Origin: Anaerozeibacter quisquiliarum
GTDB taxonomy: Bacteria > Bacillota > Clostridia > Christensenellales > Aristaeellaceae
Reading direction: 5' to 3' (one strand)
Length of the DNA stretch: 64,000 nt
Assembly: GCA_051162045.1 (NCBI GenBank)
Contig: JBISDI010000004.1
Below are positions 8,865 to 16,449 of the stretch, in pieces (position 1 is the stretch's first letter; each line of letters opens with the position of its first letter). Below the pieces are notes generated by a model. That model was not told the origin of the DNA, searched no databases, and saw only the letters and a program-made list of their open reading frames with translations. Position numbers and translations under genes: made by a program.

Positions 8865-9815
8865 ATGATGAGAAGCGCACGGGCGGAAAGCGGAATCGCG
8901 GTGGAAAGGGTGCCGTTCTGGAAGCGGGTCCTGCGGTGCTGGCCGCTGTATGTCATGCTGGCTCCGGCGATCGTCTATTACATCCTGATCTGCTATGTGC
9001 CGATTGCGGGCAACGTGCTGGCGTTCAAGGACTACTCTTTCCGCAAGGGCATCTGGGGAAGCAACTGGGTCGGGCTGCAATATTTCAAGACGTTTTTTCA
9101 GAGCTACGATTGCTGGCGGCTGATCCGGAATACGCTGACGGTTGGCTTCATCAAGTGCATTCTGGAATTCCCTTTCGCGATCTTTCTGGCGCTGCTCCTG
9201 AATGAAATCCACGCGATGAAGTTCAAACGGGTGACGCAGACGATCACCTATCTTCCGCACTTTCTGTCTTCGGTCATCATCGTGACGATGATCCAGCGGA
9301 TTTTGGCGCCGAACGACGGCGTGCTCAACCAGCTCATCTCGGCGCTTGGCGGCGACGGCGGCACTTTCTTCATGATGAAGCCCGGGTACTTTTTCCAGAT
9401 CCTGTTCGGCATGGACATCTGGCGAAGCATCGGCTGGGACTCCATCATATACCTGGCGGCCATCAGCAGCGTGGATCAGGAATTGTACGAGGCGGCGGAG
9501 ATGGACGGATGCAACCGCCTGCGCAAGATCTGGCACGTGACGCTGCCGGGCATCCGGGGGACGATCGGCCTTCTGTTCATCATGGGCGTGGGCGGCCTGC
9601 TCTCCTCCGGTTTTGACCAGATCTACCTTTTGCGCACGCCCGGCAACATGATTGTGGCGGATACGCTGGATGTCTACGTCGTGCGCATCGGCCTGCAGAA
9701 CGGCCAGTTCGGTTATGCCGCGGCCATCGGCCTGATTCAGGGCCTGGTGGGCCTCGCCTTGGTGGTCGCGACCAACGCGATCAGCAAGAGGTATACGGAA
9801 GTCGGGCTCTGGTGA
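8865..9815 (+). CDS. ABC sugar importer permease, LplB/YteP type
   Basis: A 316-aa permease with six predicted membrane helices. The cytoplasmic EAA loop reads YEAAEMDGCNRLRKIWHVTLPGI, the contact site for the ATPase, and the N terminus has the LplB-like AFKDYSF segment. Proteins of this type import oligosaccharides (for example pectin or alginate fragments) with a partner permease and a shared MsmX-like ATPase. No ATPase gene is present in the island, consistent with use of a shared subunit. It is followed by the binding-protein gene after 49 bases. Confidence 0.9.
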   Translation: MMRSARAESGIAVERVPFWKRVLRCWPLYVMLAPAIVYYILICYVPIAGNVLAFKDYSFRKGIWGSNWVGLQYFKTFFQSYDCWRLIRNTLTVGFIKCILEFPFAIFLALLLNEIHAMKFKRVTQTITYLPHFLSSVIIVTMIQRILAPNDGVLNQLISALGGDGGTFFMMKPGYFFQILFGMDIWRSIGWDSIIYLAAISSVDQELYEAAEMDGCNRLRKIWHVTLPGIRGTIGLLFIMGVGGLLSSGFDQIYLLRTPGNMIVADTLDVYVVRIGLQNGQFGYAAAIGLIQGLVGLALVVATNAISKRYTEVGLW

Positions 9816-9864
9816 GCCATCGCTTTGTAAGGGTTAACTTCAATGTGGAATGGAGGAAGGAACA

Positions 9865-11568
9865 ATGAACTTGGGGAAGATCAGGCGTGTTTTGACGGGA
9901 TTTCTCGCCCTGGTGATGGTGGCGGGCGCTCCGGCCGCAATGGCCGAATCCGCGAAGCCGGACAGCTGGGTAGCGGATCGCACCATCGTCGTCCAGGCCT
10001 ACGTGGACGACATCGGCTATTCGCTGCCGAAGAACCTCGCAAGCACATCGGTGATGCAGAAGATCAAGGAACTCACGGGCATCAGCCTCGAGGTGCGCTA
10101 CACGCCGGGCGACTCGGATTCCGCGGTGCTCGCCTCCCAGCTGGCGGCCGGCAACATTCCCGATGTCGTCGTCAGCTACCTGGACAACTCCACCCGCAAG
10201 GAATTCCCGATTCTTCTGAAGGCGGCCAAGGAGGGGATGTTCGCGGACGTGTCCGAGTTCATGAAGAACTCCAAGGTCTATTCCAAGTACTTGGAGCAGG
10301 GTTACCTGCCGGACGACGCCTACAACAACATCACCTTCCGCAAGGACCTGGACGGCGTCTACCTCATGCAGCTGAAAATTGACGCCAGAGACACTTCCCT
10401 CGAATACATTCCGAACAGTGAATACGTCGGCGGCACGTACATCCAGAAGAAGATCGTCGACGCGCTGGGCATCGATCCCCGTTCGATCAAAACTCAGGAT
10501 CAGTTTTACGACCTGTTGGTAAAGATCCGGGACGGCGGATTCAAGGACGACAACGGCAACCCCGTGTACCCCCTGGGGCCGAAGTATTGGGGCGGCTCCG
10601 TAGACGCGCTCAAGTACGTCGATACCAGTGACTTCTGGGGCGTCAAGGACAGGGGCGATTACTTCAACATCGACGCGGACGGCAACGTCAAGCACGAAGC
10701 TGAGACGGATTACGTCTTCGCGAAGATCAGCTTCATCCGCAAGCTCCTGAAAGAGGGCTTGATGAACCCCGAGTTTTTTACCATGGATTCCACCCGCGCG
10801 GAAGAGGTCTCCAAGACCCACAACTCTGCGATCATCGCCGACGTGCACAATTATGAGCCAATCATCTACGACAACGAGGACTGGGTGCCGCTTGGGCCGC
10901 TGAACGACCGCACCGGCAGCAATGCCGAAATCGTGGGCGGCAAGTCGGGCCGCGGCTGCTGGGCCATTTCCGCGGATGCCGAAAAGCCCGAGGAGATCTT
11001 CAGGTTCTTCGACTGGCTGTCCACTTTTGAGGGCCAGTTGATCGCGCAGTACGGCGTCGAAGGCGTCTCCTACAATATGGTGGACGGCCATCCGGTGCTG
11101 ACTGACGAGGCTCTGGAGAAGATCAACGCCGGTGACAAGGACTGGATGATCGACAACATCGGCGCGGCCTTCGGCGGCATCGCGAACTACTTCTTTGAGT
11201 TCCTGCTCACCGACCGCGACAACATCGTCTACTTTGGCGAATCCCGCCCGGGCGCTTCCGCCGGCAGCACCTTTGAGTACGCCGTGAAGCTCGCCACCAA
11301 TTACCCGGTGGAGAAGAAACTGGTCAAGGGCCTGACGGCCACCTCCTATATGTCCGTGGACGAGCTTGCCGATGTCAAGACGCAGATGGATCTGCTCAAC
11401 TACGAGGATGTTCTGGTCCAGGCCTGCTTCGCGGAGACGGACGGCGAAGTCAACGCGATCATCGAATCCTTCCGCGCCCAGCTGAAGTCTGCCGGCGTGG
11501 AACGCTTCGAGGCCTACGTGAAGGGCATCTACGAGGCGAATCCGGACTCTGTGTGCTTCCAGAAATAG
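9865..11568 (+). CDS. Extracellular sugar-binding protein, LplA type, without lipobox
   Basis: A 567-aa solute-binding protein of the size and architecture of LplA-type proteins. The signal peptide (MNLGKIRRVLTGFLALVMVA, cleavage near AMA/ES at residue 27) has no Cys, so it is not an obvious lipoprotein. Typical binding-protein segments include DDAYNNITFRKDL, GRGCWAISADAEKPEEIFRFFDWL and a long C-terminal helical domain. The start at 9865 follows GGAGGAAGGAAC. It sits between the two permease genes, an unusual order that still fits one operon. Confidence 0.9.
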   Translation: MNLGKIRRVLTGFLALVMVAGAPAAMAESAKPDSWVADRTIVVQAYVDDIGYSLPKNLASTSVMQKIKELTGISLEVRYTPGDSDSAVLASQLAAGNIPDVVVSYLDNSTRKEFPILLKAAKEGMFADVSEFMKNSKVYSKYLEQGYLPDDAYNNITFRKDLDGVYLMQLKIDARDTSLEYIPNSEYVGGTYIQKKIVDALGIDPRSIKTQDQFYDLLVKIRDGGFKDDNGNPVYPLGPKYWGGSVDALKYVDTSDFWGVKDRGDYFNIDADGNVKHEAETDYVFAKISFIRKLLKEGLMNPEFFTMDSTRAEEVSKTHNSAIIADVHNYEPIIYDNEDWVPLGPLNDRTGSNAEIVGGKSGRGCWAISADAEKPEEIFRFFDWLSTFEGQLIAQYGVEGVSYNMVDGHPVLTDEALEKINAGDKDWMIDNIGAAFGGIANYFFEFLLTDRDNIVYFGESRPGASAGSTFEYAVKLATNYPVEKKLVKGLTATSYMSVDELADVKTQMDLLNYEDVLVQACFAETDGEVNAIIESFRAQLKSAGVERFEAYVKGIYEANPDSVCFQK

Positions 11569-11583
11569 CCTCCTCCGCGCCGT

Positions 11584-11615
11584 CCCGCCCCCCCGGCACT
11601 TGCCGGGCGGGCGGG
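11584..11615 (+). repeat. Very stable hairpin after the binding-protein gene
   Basis: CCCGCCCCCCCGGCA (11584-11598) pairs with TGCCGGGCGGGCGGG (11601-11615) with one mismatch at most; a second smaller hairpin follows near 11627-11640. There is no T run. Such structures often protect the abundant binding-protein mRNA from 3' decay (inference). Confidence 0.55.
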
Positions 11616-11719
11616 GCTTTCGGGCGGGCAAAACTGCCCGGCGGCTGAAATGCGCGCATGCCCCGGGCGGAACCGCGCGGGAAAACGCCTCGAATACACA
11701 ACGTCTGGGAAGGGAACAT

Positions 11720-12634
11720 ATGGCAAACGCGTACAAAAAAAGGAAAATCCATGTGAGCATCGCGGACGGGGTGGTGAGCGTTTTCACCTATGCCGTCGTC
11801 ATCTCCCTTTGTCTGCTGATTTTGCTGCCCTGTCTGAACGTGCTGGCGCTGTCGTTCAACAATGGCAAGGATGCGGCTCGAGGCGGCGTCTACTTCTGGC
11901 CCCGCGAGTTTACGCTTCAGAATTATGTCGAAGTGTTTCGGAATGGATCAATCCTGAGCGCCTACAAAATCACGCTTGCGCGGACGTTCGTCGGAACGCT
12001 TCTGAGCCTGGTCGTCACCACCCTGGCGGCGTTTGCCCTGAATCAGGCGGAACTGCCCGGCAGGAAAACCATCACCTTTCTGATTACGTTTACCATGCTC
12101 TTCGGCGGCGGCACGATTCCGACCTACATCCAATACAACAATCTGCACCTGGTGGATACGTTCTGGGTATACGTCATCCCCAGCCTGGTCAGCGTGACCT
12201 ATTTGATTATGACGCGTTCGTTCTTTGACGGCATCCCCTATGCGCTGCAGGAGGCCGCGAGGCTGGACGGATGCGGCTACTTCCAGACCTATTTCCGGAT
12301 CATGCTGCCGTTAAGCAAGCCGGTCATCGCGGTCGTCGGCCTGTACACCGCCGTCAACCATTGGAACGACTGGTTTTCCGGCGCGTTCTACATGACCAGC
12401 AGCAAAATGTGGCCGGTGCAAACGGTTCTGCAGCAGATGCTGGAACGTGCGATGTCCTCCAGCCGGCAGATCAACGACGTTGCGGAGGCCATCGCGGTCG
12501 GGCAGAGCAATGTGACCACCGATTCGCTGAAGATGGCGGCCGTCGTGATTACGACGGTTCCGATTCTTTGCGTTTATCCGTTCGTGCAGAAATACTTTGC
12601 AAAGGGCGTCATGTTCGGCGCGGTCAAAGGGTGA
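11720..12634 (+). CDS. ABC sugar importer permease, LplC/YtcP type
   Basis: A 304-aa permease, six helices, with the EAA loop LQEAARLDGCGYFQTYFRIMLPLS and the C-terminal FAKGVMFGAVKG tail typical of LplC/YtcP proteins. It is the partner of the permease at 8865. The start at 11720 (MANAYKK) follows GGGAAGGGA; the frame upstream runs through the hairpin region and is not coding. Confidence 0.92.
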   Translation: MANAYKKRKIHVSIADGVVSVFTYAVVISLCLLILLPCLNVLALSFNNGKDAARGGVYFWPREFTLQNYVEVFRNGSILSAYKITLARTFVGTLLSLVVTTLAAFALNQAELPGRKTITFLITFTMLFGGGTIPTYIQYNNLHLVDTFWVYVIPSLVSVTYLIMTRSFFDGIPYALQEAARLDGCGYFQTYFRIMLPLSKPVIAVVGLYTAVNHWNDWFSGAFYMTSSKMWPVQTVLQQMLERAMSSSRQINDVAEAIAVGQSNVTTDSLKMAAVVITTVPILCVYPFVQKYFAKGVMFGAVKG

Positions 12635-12751
12635 GCGCCGAAAAAACAGCGCCGGCCGCTTTTCGCGCTCCGGTCACGGGGTGAAGCGGCGGGCGCTTAC
12701 GATAAAACGCGGCGCAAGACGCGCCGGATGCGGAAGGATTCATAGGCGCTG

Positions 12752-13723
12752 ATGAAAAAGTGGGATGTATTCGTATACGGCGACGTGAACATCGATCTGG
12801 TCGTTCCGGGTGTGGAGCGCTTCCCTCGGCCGGGAGAGGAAGACGAGGTCGCGGCGATGGAAACCTTTGTCGGCGGCGGAGCCGCGCTGTTCACGCTGGG
12901 GGTGGCCAGGCTGGGGCTACGCGCCGTGTTTCAGGGGAGCGTCGGCGCGGACTTTTACGGGGACTATATCCGCGAGGTTTTCAAGGAAACCGGTGTTGAC
13001 GATATGCTCCTTGACACCGACCGGGCGCGCAAAACCGGGATTTCCATCAGCTTCACCAACGAAAAGGATCGCTGCTTTCTCACCTACCGGGGCACCAACA
13101 AGGGGCAGGCCCTTCGAAACCTGGCGCTGGATGAGGCCAAAAAGGCGCGGCATGTCCACGTCACCGGCTATGCCGGGCGCGCAAATCACGCGCAATACCT
13201 GGACATGATGGCGAAAATCAAGCGTCTACAGGATATGACCCTCTCCTTCGACGTCGGCTGGGATCCGGAAAACGAATGGTATGAAGGCATCGAAGAGCTC
13301 TTCCCGCTGATCGACGTCCTCTTTATGAACGAAACGGAATGCCTGAACTACGCCAGGAGGGATACGGTGCGGGAGGCGGCCGCACGGTTCGCGGAAAAGG
13401 CCGGCATGGTCGTCATCAAATGCGGAAGTCGCGGGGCGATGGCGGTCAGAGGCGGGAAATGCTATGCGGCGGAAGGCTATCCGGTTCAGGTTTTGGATAC
13501 CACGGGCGCGGGCGATTCCTTCAACGCGGGCTTTATCTACGGCTACCTGAATCGGCTTTCGATGGAGGACTGCCTGAAATGCGGTAACGGGTGCGGGGCG
13601 CTCTCCGTAACCAGGTTGGGCGGCAACGCCGGTTTCCCGGATGAGGAAACGCTGAAGCGCTGGATCGCCGCCCATGCCAATGGCTGCGCAGGCGTACGCA
13701 AAAGGAGGGCGGGAGGGCCATGA
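12752..13723 (+). CDS. PfkB/ribokinase-family sugar kinase
   Basis: A 323-aa protein of the PfkB family (PF00294). The N-terminal motif is GDVNIDLVVPG, with a substrate-loop GGGAALFTLGVARLG. The C-terminal signature DTTGAGDSFNAGF holds the catalytic Asp and anion hole. Length and motifs are complete, so it should be active as an ATP-dependent kinase for a sugar, nucleoside or sugar acid. The ribosome-binding site is weak. In this operon it probably phosphorylates the monosaccharide released from the imported ligand; the specific substrate cannot be told. Confidence 0.85.
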   Translation: MKKWDVFVYGDVNIDLVVPGVERFPRPGEEDEVAAMETFVGGGAALFTLGVARLGLRAVFQGSVGADFYGDYIREVFKETGVDDMLLDTDRARKTGISISFTNEKDRCFLTYRGTNKGQALRNLALDEAKKARHVHVTGYAGRANHAQYLDMMAKIKRLQDMTLSFDVGWDPENEWYEGIEELFPLIDVLFMNETECLNYARRDTVREAAARFAEKAGMVVIKCGSRGAMAVRGGKCYAAEGYPVQVLDTTGAGDSFNAGFIYGYLNRLSMEDCLKCGNGCGALSVTRLGGNAGFPDEETLKRWIAAHANGCAGVRKRRAGGP

Positions 13724-13777
13724 AGACCGGGGCGCGCCGTGAAGCGCGAGGCCGAAGGATAAGGCCGGAGGAATGTT

Positions 13778-15364
13778 ATGCGTTTTGATTTTGATGGAAA
13801 CATGGACCGGGAGGTGTTGGAGAGCTATCTCTCCAGGGCCGTGACCGCCGCGGGCCTGATCGACAGCGACACGTTGAAGGATGACCTGCGCGTGGTCCGC
13901 AGGCTGGGTGCCAAGTTCCTGGGACGGGCCTCCGGGGTCTGGTACATGACCGATGACGACGAGGAGCATTTCCAGAAATCCAGCGCGCTCGCGCAGCGCG
14001 TTCACCATATGGACCCGGAGATCATCCTGCAGTCCTGCGTATTTGAAATCGTCGTGGAGCGGATGGAAGAAGTCCTCATCCCGCCTTACGTGTTTCAGGC
14101 GTTCGGCCTGCCGGTAGAGGAGCGCCGCTTCCGCTGGGCGGACGCGTTGTTCCCGGAAAAGCCCAGGGGATTCGTAGACGACGCGCGACGCGATCCGGCA
14201 AAGCGCGGCGGCATTCCGGATCTGAACCGGATCGAAGCGAGGATGTGGTTCTACTACCGCGCCACCCGCTACATCGACTGCGGGTATGAAGCGCTGCACA
14301 TGGGGCAGGTCCATCTCTATACCGCAAACGACAGGGGCATGAAGAAGACCTATGAGCTGTTTAACCGGATTCGCGGCTACGCGGCCATTCACGCGCGGCG
14401 GCACAAGGTGCTGCTGGACGCCCATACGCACGGAGTGAACGTCCATGGCAAATTGCTGTTTGATTACCATGCCATGCCGTTTACCCGGGCGGCCCTGCCG
14501 AATGAGGACGGCGAAAGGCTGGTGCTGGTGCGGGAAGGCTTCAGCGAGGGCGGTGAAAACCCGAACGGCTTTACGGACGACGTCATGCCCTACCTGATGG
14601 AGTATGACAACTGGGGCGGCAGGATGGTCGATCATCCGGAGCGGTATTCCCGGCAGCAGCTTTCTCAGATGGATTGGTGGGGCTATGACCAGATCGGCTG
14701 GTTCGCAAACCAGCCCAAGCGAGAGAGGGATCATTTTCTCAAATACACCTACAAATGGACCCAGGTCAACAACATCAACGCCTACTTTGAAGTGCCGCTG
14801 CGCAGAATGCTCAGCGACGCCGCAGTCTCCTGTATACGAGCGGACAACGGGCAAATGGATATGCAGCCGTTTTATCAGCTCAACGACAGGAGCGCCGCCT
14901 GCCCCATGGGTTTTGGACAGGAAGAAGCGGTAAGCGCGTGCTGGGAAACCGGGAACGCCCTCCGCGAACAATATGGCAATCCCAAACACCTGCTCCGGTA
15001 CGGCGCCCGCTATGAATATGATCCGGAGACGGGCCTGAAACTGCCGGAAAAGGTGGTCGTGTACGGCAGTTTCCAGCCCTATGTGGGCGCAACCGCAAAC
15101 GACTCCAATAGCGAACTCACCCGCATGTATTATATCGGCAACAATACCTATACGCTCACCGTGGTGCTGCCGTATGCGGGCAGGTTCAGTTACGCGGTTT
15201 CCACCTATGGAACCCTCTGCGCGACCTACTGCACCGACCGGTTTCCAAGAAGCGGCTCCGGCAACAAAGGAGAATTCGAGACGGTCCGGGACAACAGCGT
15301 CGTCCGGTTCCAATACCGTTTTGTGGACCATGAAGTGCGCATAGAGATTCCCCCGTGTCCATAA
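13778..15364 (+). CDS. Unrecognised 528-aa protein of the sugar island
   Basis: I do not recognise the family. The protein is soluble with no signal peptide. Residues about 1-420 are rich in aromatic and acidic patches and have DAHTHGVNVHG, YDNWGGRMVDHPERYS, WWGYDQIGWF and RADNGQMDMQPF, reminiscent of an alpha/beta-barrel hydrolase or isomerase. Residues about 425-528 look like a beta-sandwich (NTYTLTVVLPYAGRFSYAV; a final VDHEVRIEIP). Start at 13778 has GGAGG upstream. It is the last gene of the island, so it probably acts on the imported sugar in the cytoplasm. A glycoside hydrolase-like role is only inference. Confidence 0.6.
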   Translation: MRFDFDGNMDREVLESYLSRAVTAAGLIDSDTLKDDLRVVRRLGAKFLGRASGVWYMTDDDEEHFQKSSALAQRVHHMDPEIILQSCVFEIVVERMEEVLIPPYVFQAFGLPVEERRFRWADALFPEKPRGFVDDARRDPAKRGGIPDLNRIEARMWFYYRATRYIDCGYEALHMGQVHLYTANDRGMKKTYELFNRIRGYAAIHARRHKVLLDAHTHGVNVHGKLLFDYHAMPFTRAALPNEDGERLVLVREGFSEGGENPNGFTDDVMPYLMEYDNWGGRMVDHPERYSRQQLSQMDWWGYDQIGWFANQPKRERDHFLKYTYKWTQVNNINAYFEVPLRRMLSDAAVSCIRADNGQMDMQPFYQLNDRSAACPMGFGQEEAVSACWETGNALREQYGNPKHLLRYGARYEYDPETGLKLPEKVVVYGSFQPYVGATANDSNSELTRMYYIGNNTYTLTVVLPYAGRFSYAVSTYGTLCATYCTDRFPRSGSGNKGEFETVRDNSVVRFQYRFVDHEVRIEIPPCP

Positions 15365-15404
15365 TGCGCTAAAGATGTCATGAAATCCCGACGAAAGTAC
15401 AGTA

Positions 15405-15496
15405 ATACCAATCGAAACCATTCATGCGTCCATCAGGCGGGTGGGTTCCTCGTCCTGGCGCTGCCTGATGGATGCGGGCATGGTTGAGATCGGTAT
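15405..15496. repeat. Long imperfect palindrome made of two inverted 34-35-bp repeats
   Basis: The left arm 15405-15439 (ATACCAATCGAAACCATTCA and onward to CATCAGGCG) and the right arm 15463-15496 are inverted copies that agree at about 26 of 34 positions. The innermost 13 bp pair perfectly apart from one G-T. A 23-base loop separates them. A third copy lies at 16079-16113. Confidence 0.75.
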
Positions 15497-15528
15497 CAGC
15501 AGGATATACCGAGCGAATGAAGGATGAG

Positions 15529-15846
15529 CTATACTCCGCAGCACGCGACGTCGTTTCCCTGGGCCGGTTTGGCCATCGTGATTTCTTCCAGAAGCGCCAT
15601 CGCCCAAAGGCTGCCCTTCTCGCTGATGCGGTAATGGGTCCATACCCCTTCTTGCCGCCCTTCCACGACGCCCGACTCACACAGGACCTTCATATGGTAG
15701 CTGAGTGAGGACTGAGGCATATTCATTTCCTCAACCAGCAAGTAGGCGCATTTTTCACCGCCCTGTAGCAGTCTCAGGATGCGCAGCCTTCTTTCATCGC
15801 AAAAAGCCTTGAACACCTTCGCGTTTCGCTTGTAAAATGTCTCCAT
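15529..15846 (-). CDS. ArsR-family transcriptional repressor
   Basis: A 105-aa winged-helix regulator: FKAFCDERRLRILRLLQGG, recognition helix region MPQSSLSYHMKVLCESGVV, and wing EGVWTHYRISE. Cysteines occur in GGEKCAYL (helix alpha-3 area), in VLCESG and as a C-terminal ACCGV pair, so metalloid, metal or thiol sensing is plausible. The start at 15846 (METFYKRN) is chosen over upstream ATGs because GGGGAG lies 7 bases before it and family N termini match. No ars efflux or reductase gene is adjacent. Confidence 0.88.
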   Translation of the reverse strand: METFYKRNAKVFKAFCDERRLRILRLLQGGEKCAYLLVEEMNMPQSSLSYHMKVLCESGVVEGRQEGVWTHYRISEKGSLWAMALLEEITMAKPAQGNDVACCGV

Positions 15847-15862
15847 GCTTTTGCTCCCCATA

Positions 15863-15912
15863 TCAGAAATTCCTGACATCGTTATTATATGCTCTTGAAT
15901 AAAAAATGTCAA
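15863..15912 (-). promoter_or_regulatory. Consensus promoter and palindromic operator of the ArsR gene
   Basis: On the minus strand TTGACA (plus 15907-15912), a 17-base spacer and TATAAT (plus 15884-15889) are both perfect. The near-palindrome TCAGAAATTCCTGA at 15863-15876 lies at the expected transcription start, so repressor binding would block its own promoter (inference). Confidence 0.8.
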
Positions 15913-15953
15913 TGCTAATGAGCCGTATTATAGGGCTCCAGATGAATATATCG

Positions 15954-15991
15954 AAAAAGGTTCTCGATTGCCGGCGGGTATCGAGAACCGC
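15954..15991 (-). terminator. Rho-independent terminator on the minus strand
   Basis: GGTTCTCGAT (15959-15968) and ATCGAGAACC (15980-15989) form a perfect 10-bp stem. On the minus strand five T residues follow. No minus-strand gene is recognised immediately upstream of it. Confidence 0.65.
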
Positions 15992-16212
15992 CATGCAATC
16001 GCTCCATTCTCCATCATGCCCCGACGGGCCGTCCCCGAAAATAAAACCGAGCATCCCACCCGGCGTCACGCGCGCCTGATACCAATCGAAATCATGAACG
16101 CGCCCATCAGGCGAGGGGATTTTCGTCCCTTCGCAGCCAGAAGACGCGGCGGCGGTTCGGTGCCGCACGGTGCCGGGGGATAGCGGAGCCGGCAGGGCAA
16201 AGAACGCGAACC
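15992..16212. other. Intergenic stretch between ArsR and the sbcD leader
   Basis: No gene is supported. It contains the third copy of the 35-bp repeat (16079-16113). A minus-strand open frame spans the stretch but reads straight through the terminator at 15954-15991 and lacks family signals, so it is not called. Confidence 0.4.
16079..16113 (+). repeat. Solo copy of the 35-bp repeat
   Basis: It matches 15405-15439 at 30 of 35 positions and in the same orientation. The two direct copies flank the ArsR gene and its promoter. No inverted partner is visible nearby. Confidence 0.7.
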
Positions 16213-16241
16213 TTGCTTTTGCGCGAGCCGTCTTGTATAAT
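16213..16241 (+). promoter_or_regulatory. Promoter of the sbcD-sbcC operon
   Basis: TTGCTT at 16213-16218, a 17-base spacer and TATAAT at 16236-16241 with TG directly before it. A small hairpin (GCGCC/GGCGC) lies at 16255-16268 in the leader. Confidence 0.7.
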
Positions 16242-16305
16242 TTGTGTATAGGGAGCGCCGTAAGGCGCATGAAATCCGAAATTCCGCCCGGCACATGGCG
16301 GCGCG

Positions 16306-16443
16306 ATGCCGGAAGACAACCTCAAGGCGCTGCGCATCGCGTCCGCGCTGACGAACGGGGATGCAGGGGATGCGGACGACTTCGCGCAAGGGGATTTGCA
16401 GGCGGCGCTCCGCGCGGCGGCATTGATACAGAGGAGCGTGTGA
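16306..16443 (+). CDS. Possible 45-aa leader protein upstream of sbcD
   Basis: An ATG at 16306 opens a 45-codon frame ending seven bases before the sbcD start. The peptide is acidic and Ala-rich (MPEDNLKALRIASALTNGDA) with codon use like its neighbours. No good ribosome-binding site precedes the ATG and no family is recognised, so it may be a chance frame in a GC-rich leader. Confidence 0.3.
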   Translation: MPEDNLKALRIASALTNGDAGDADDFAQGDLQAALRAAALIQRSV

Positions 16444-16449
16444 CCGCCC

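Noticed and set aside
9781..11787. 668-aa minus-strand open frame opposite the LplA-type gene
   Set aside because: Antisense shadow of a clear binding-protein gene.
15863..16294. 143-aa minus-strand frame upstream of the ArsR gene
   Set aside because: It reads through a strong terminator and through the ArsR promoter, and has no recognised features.
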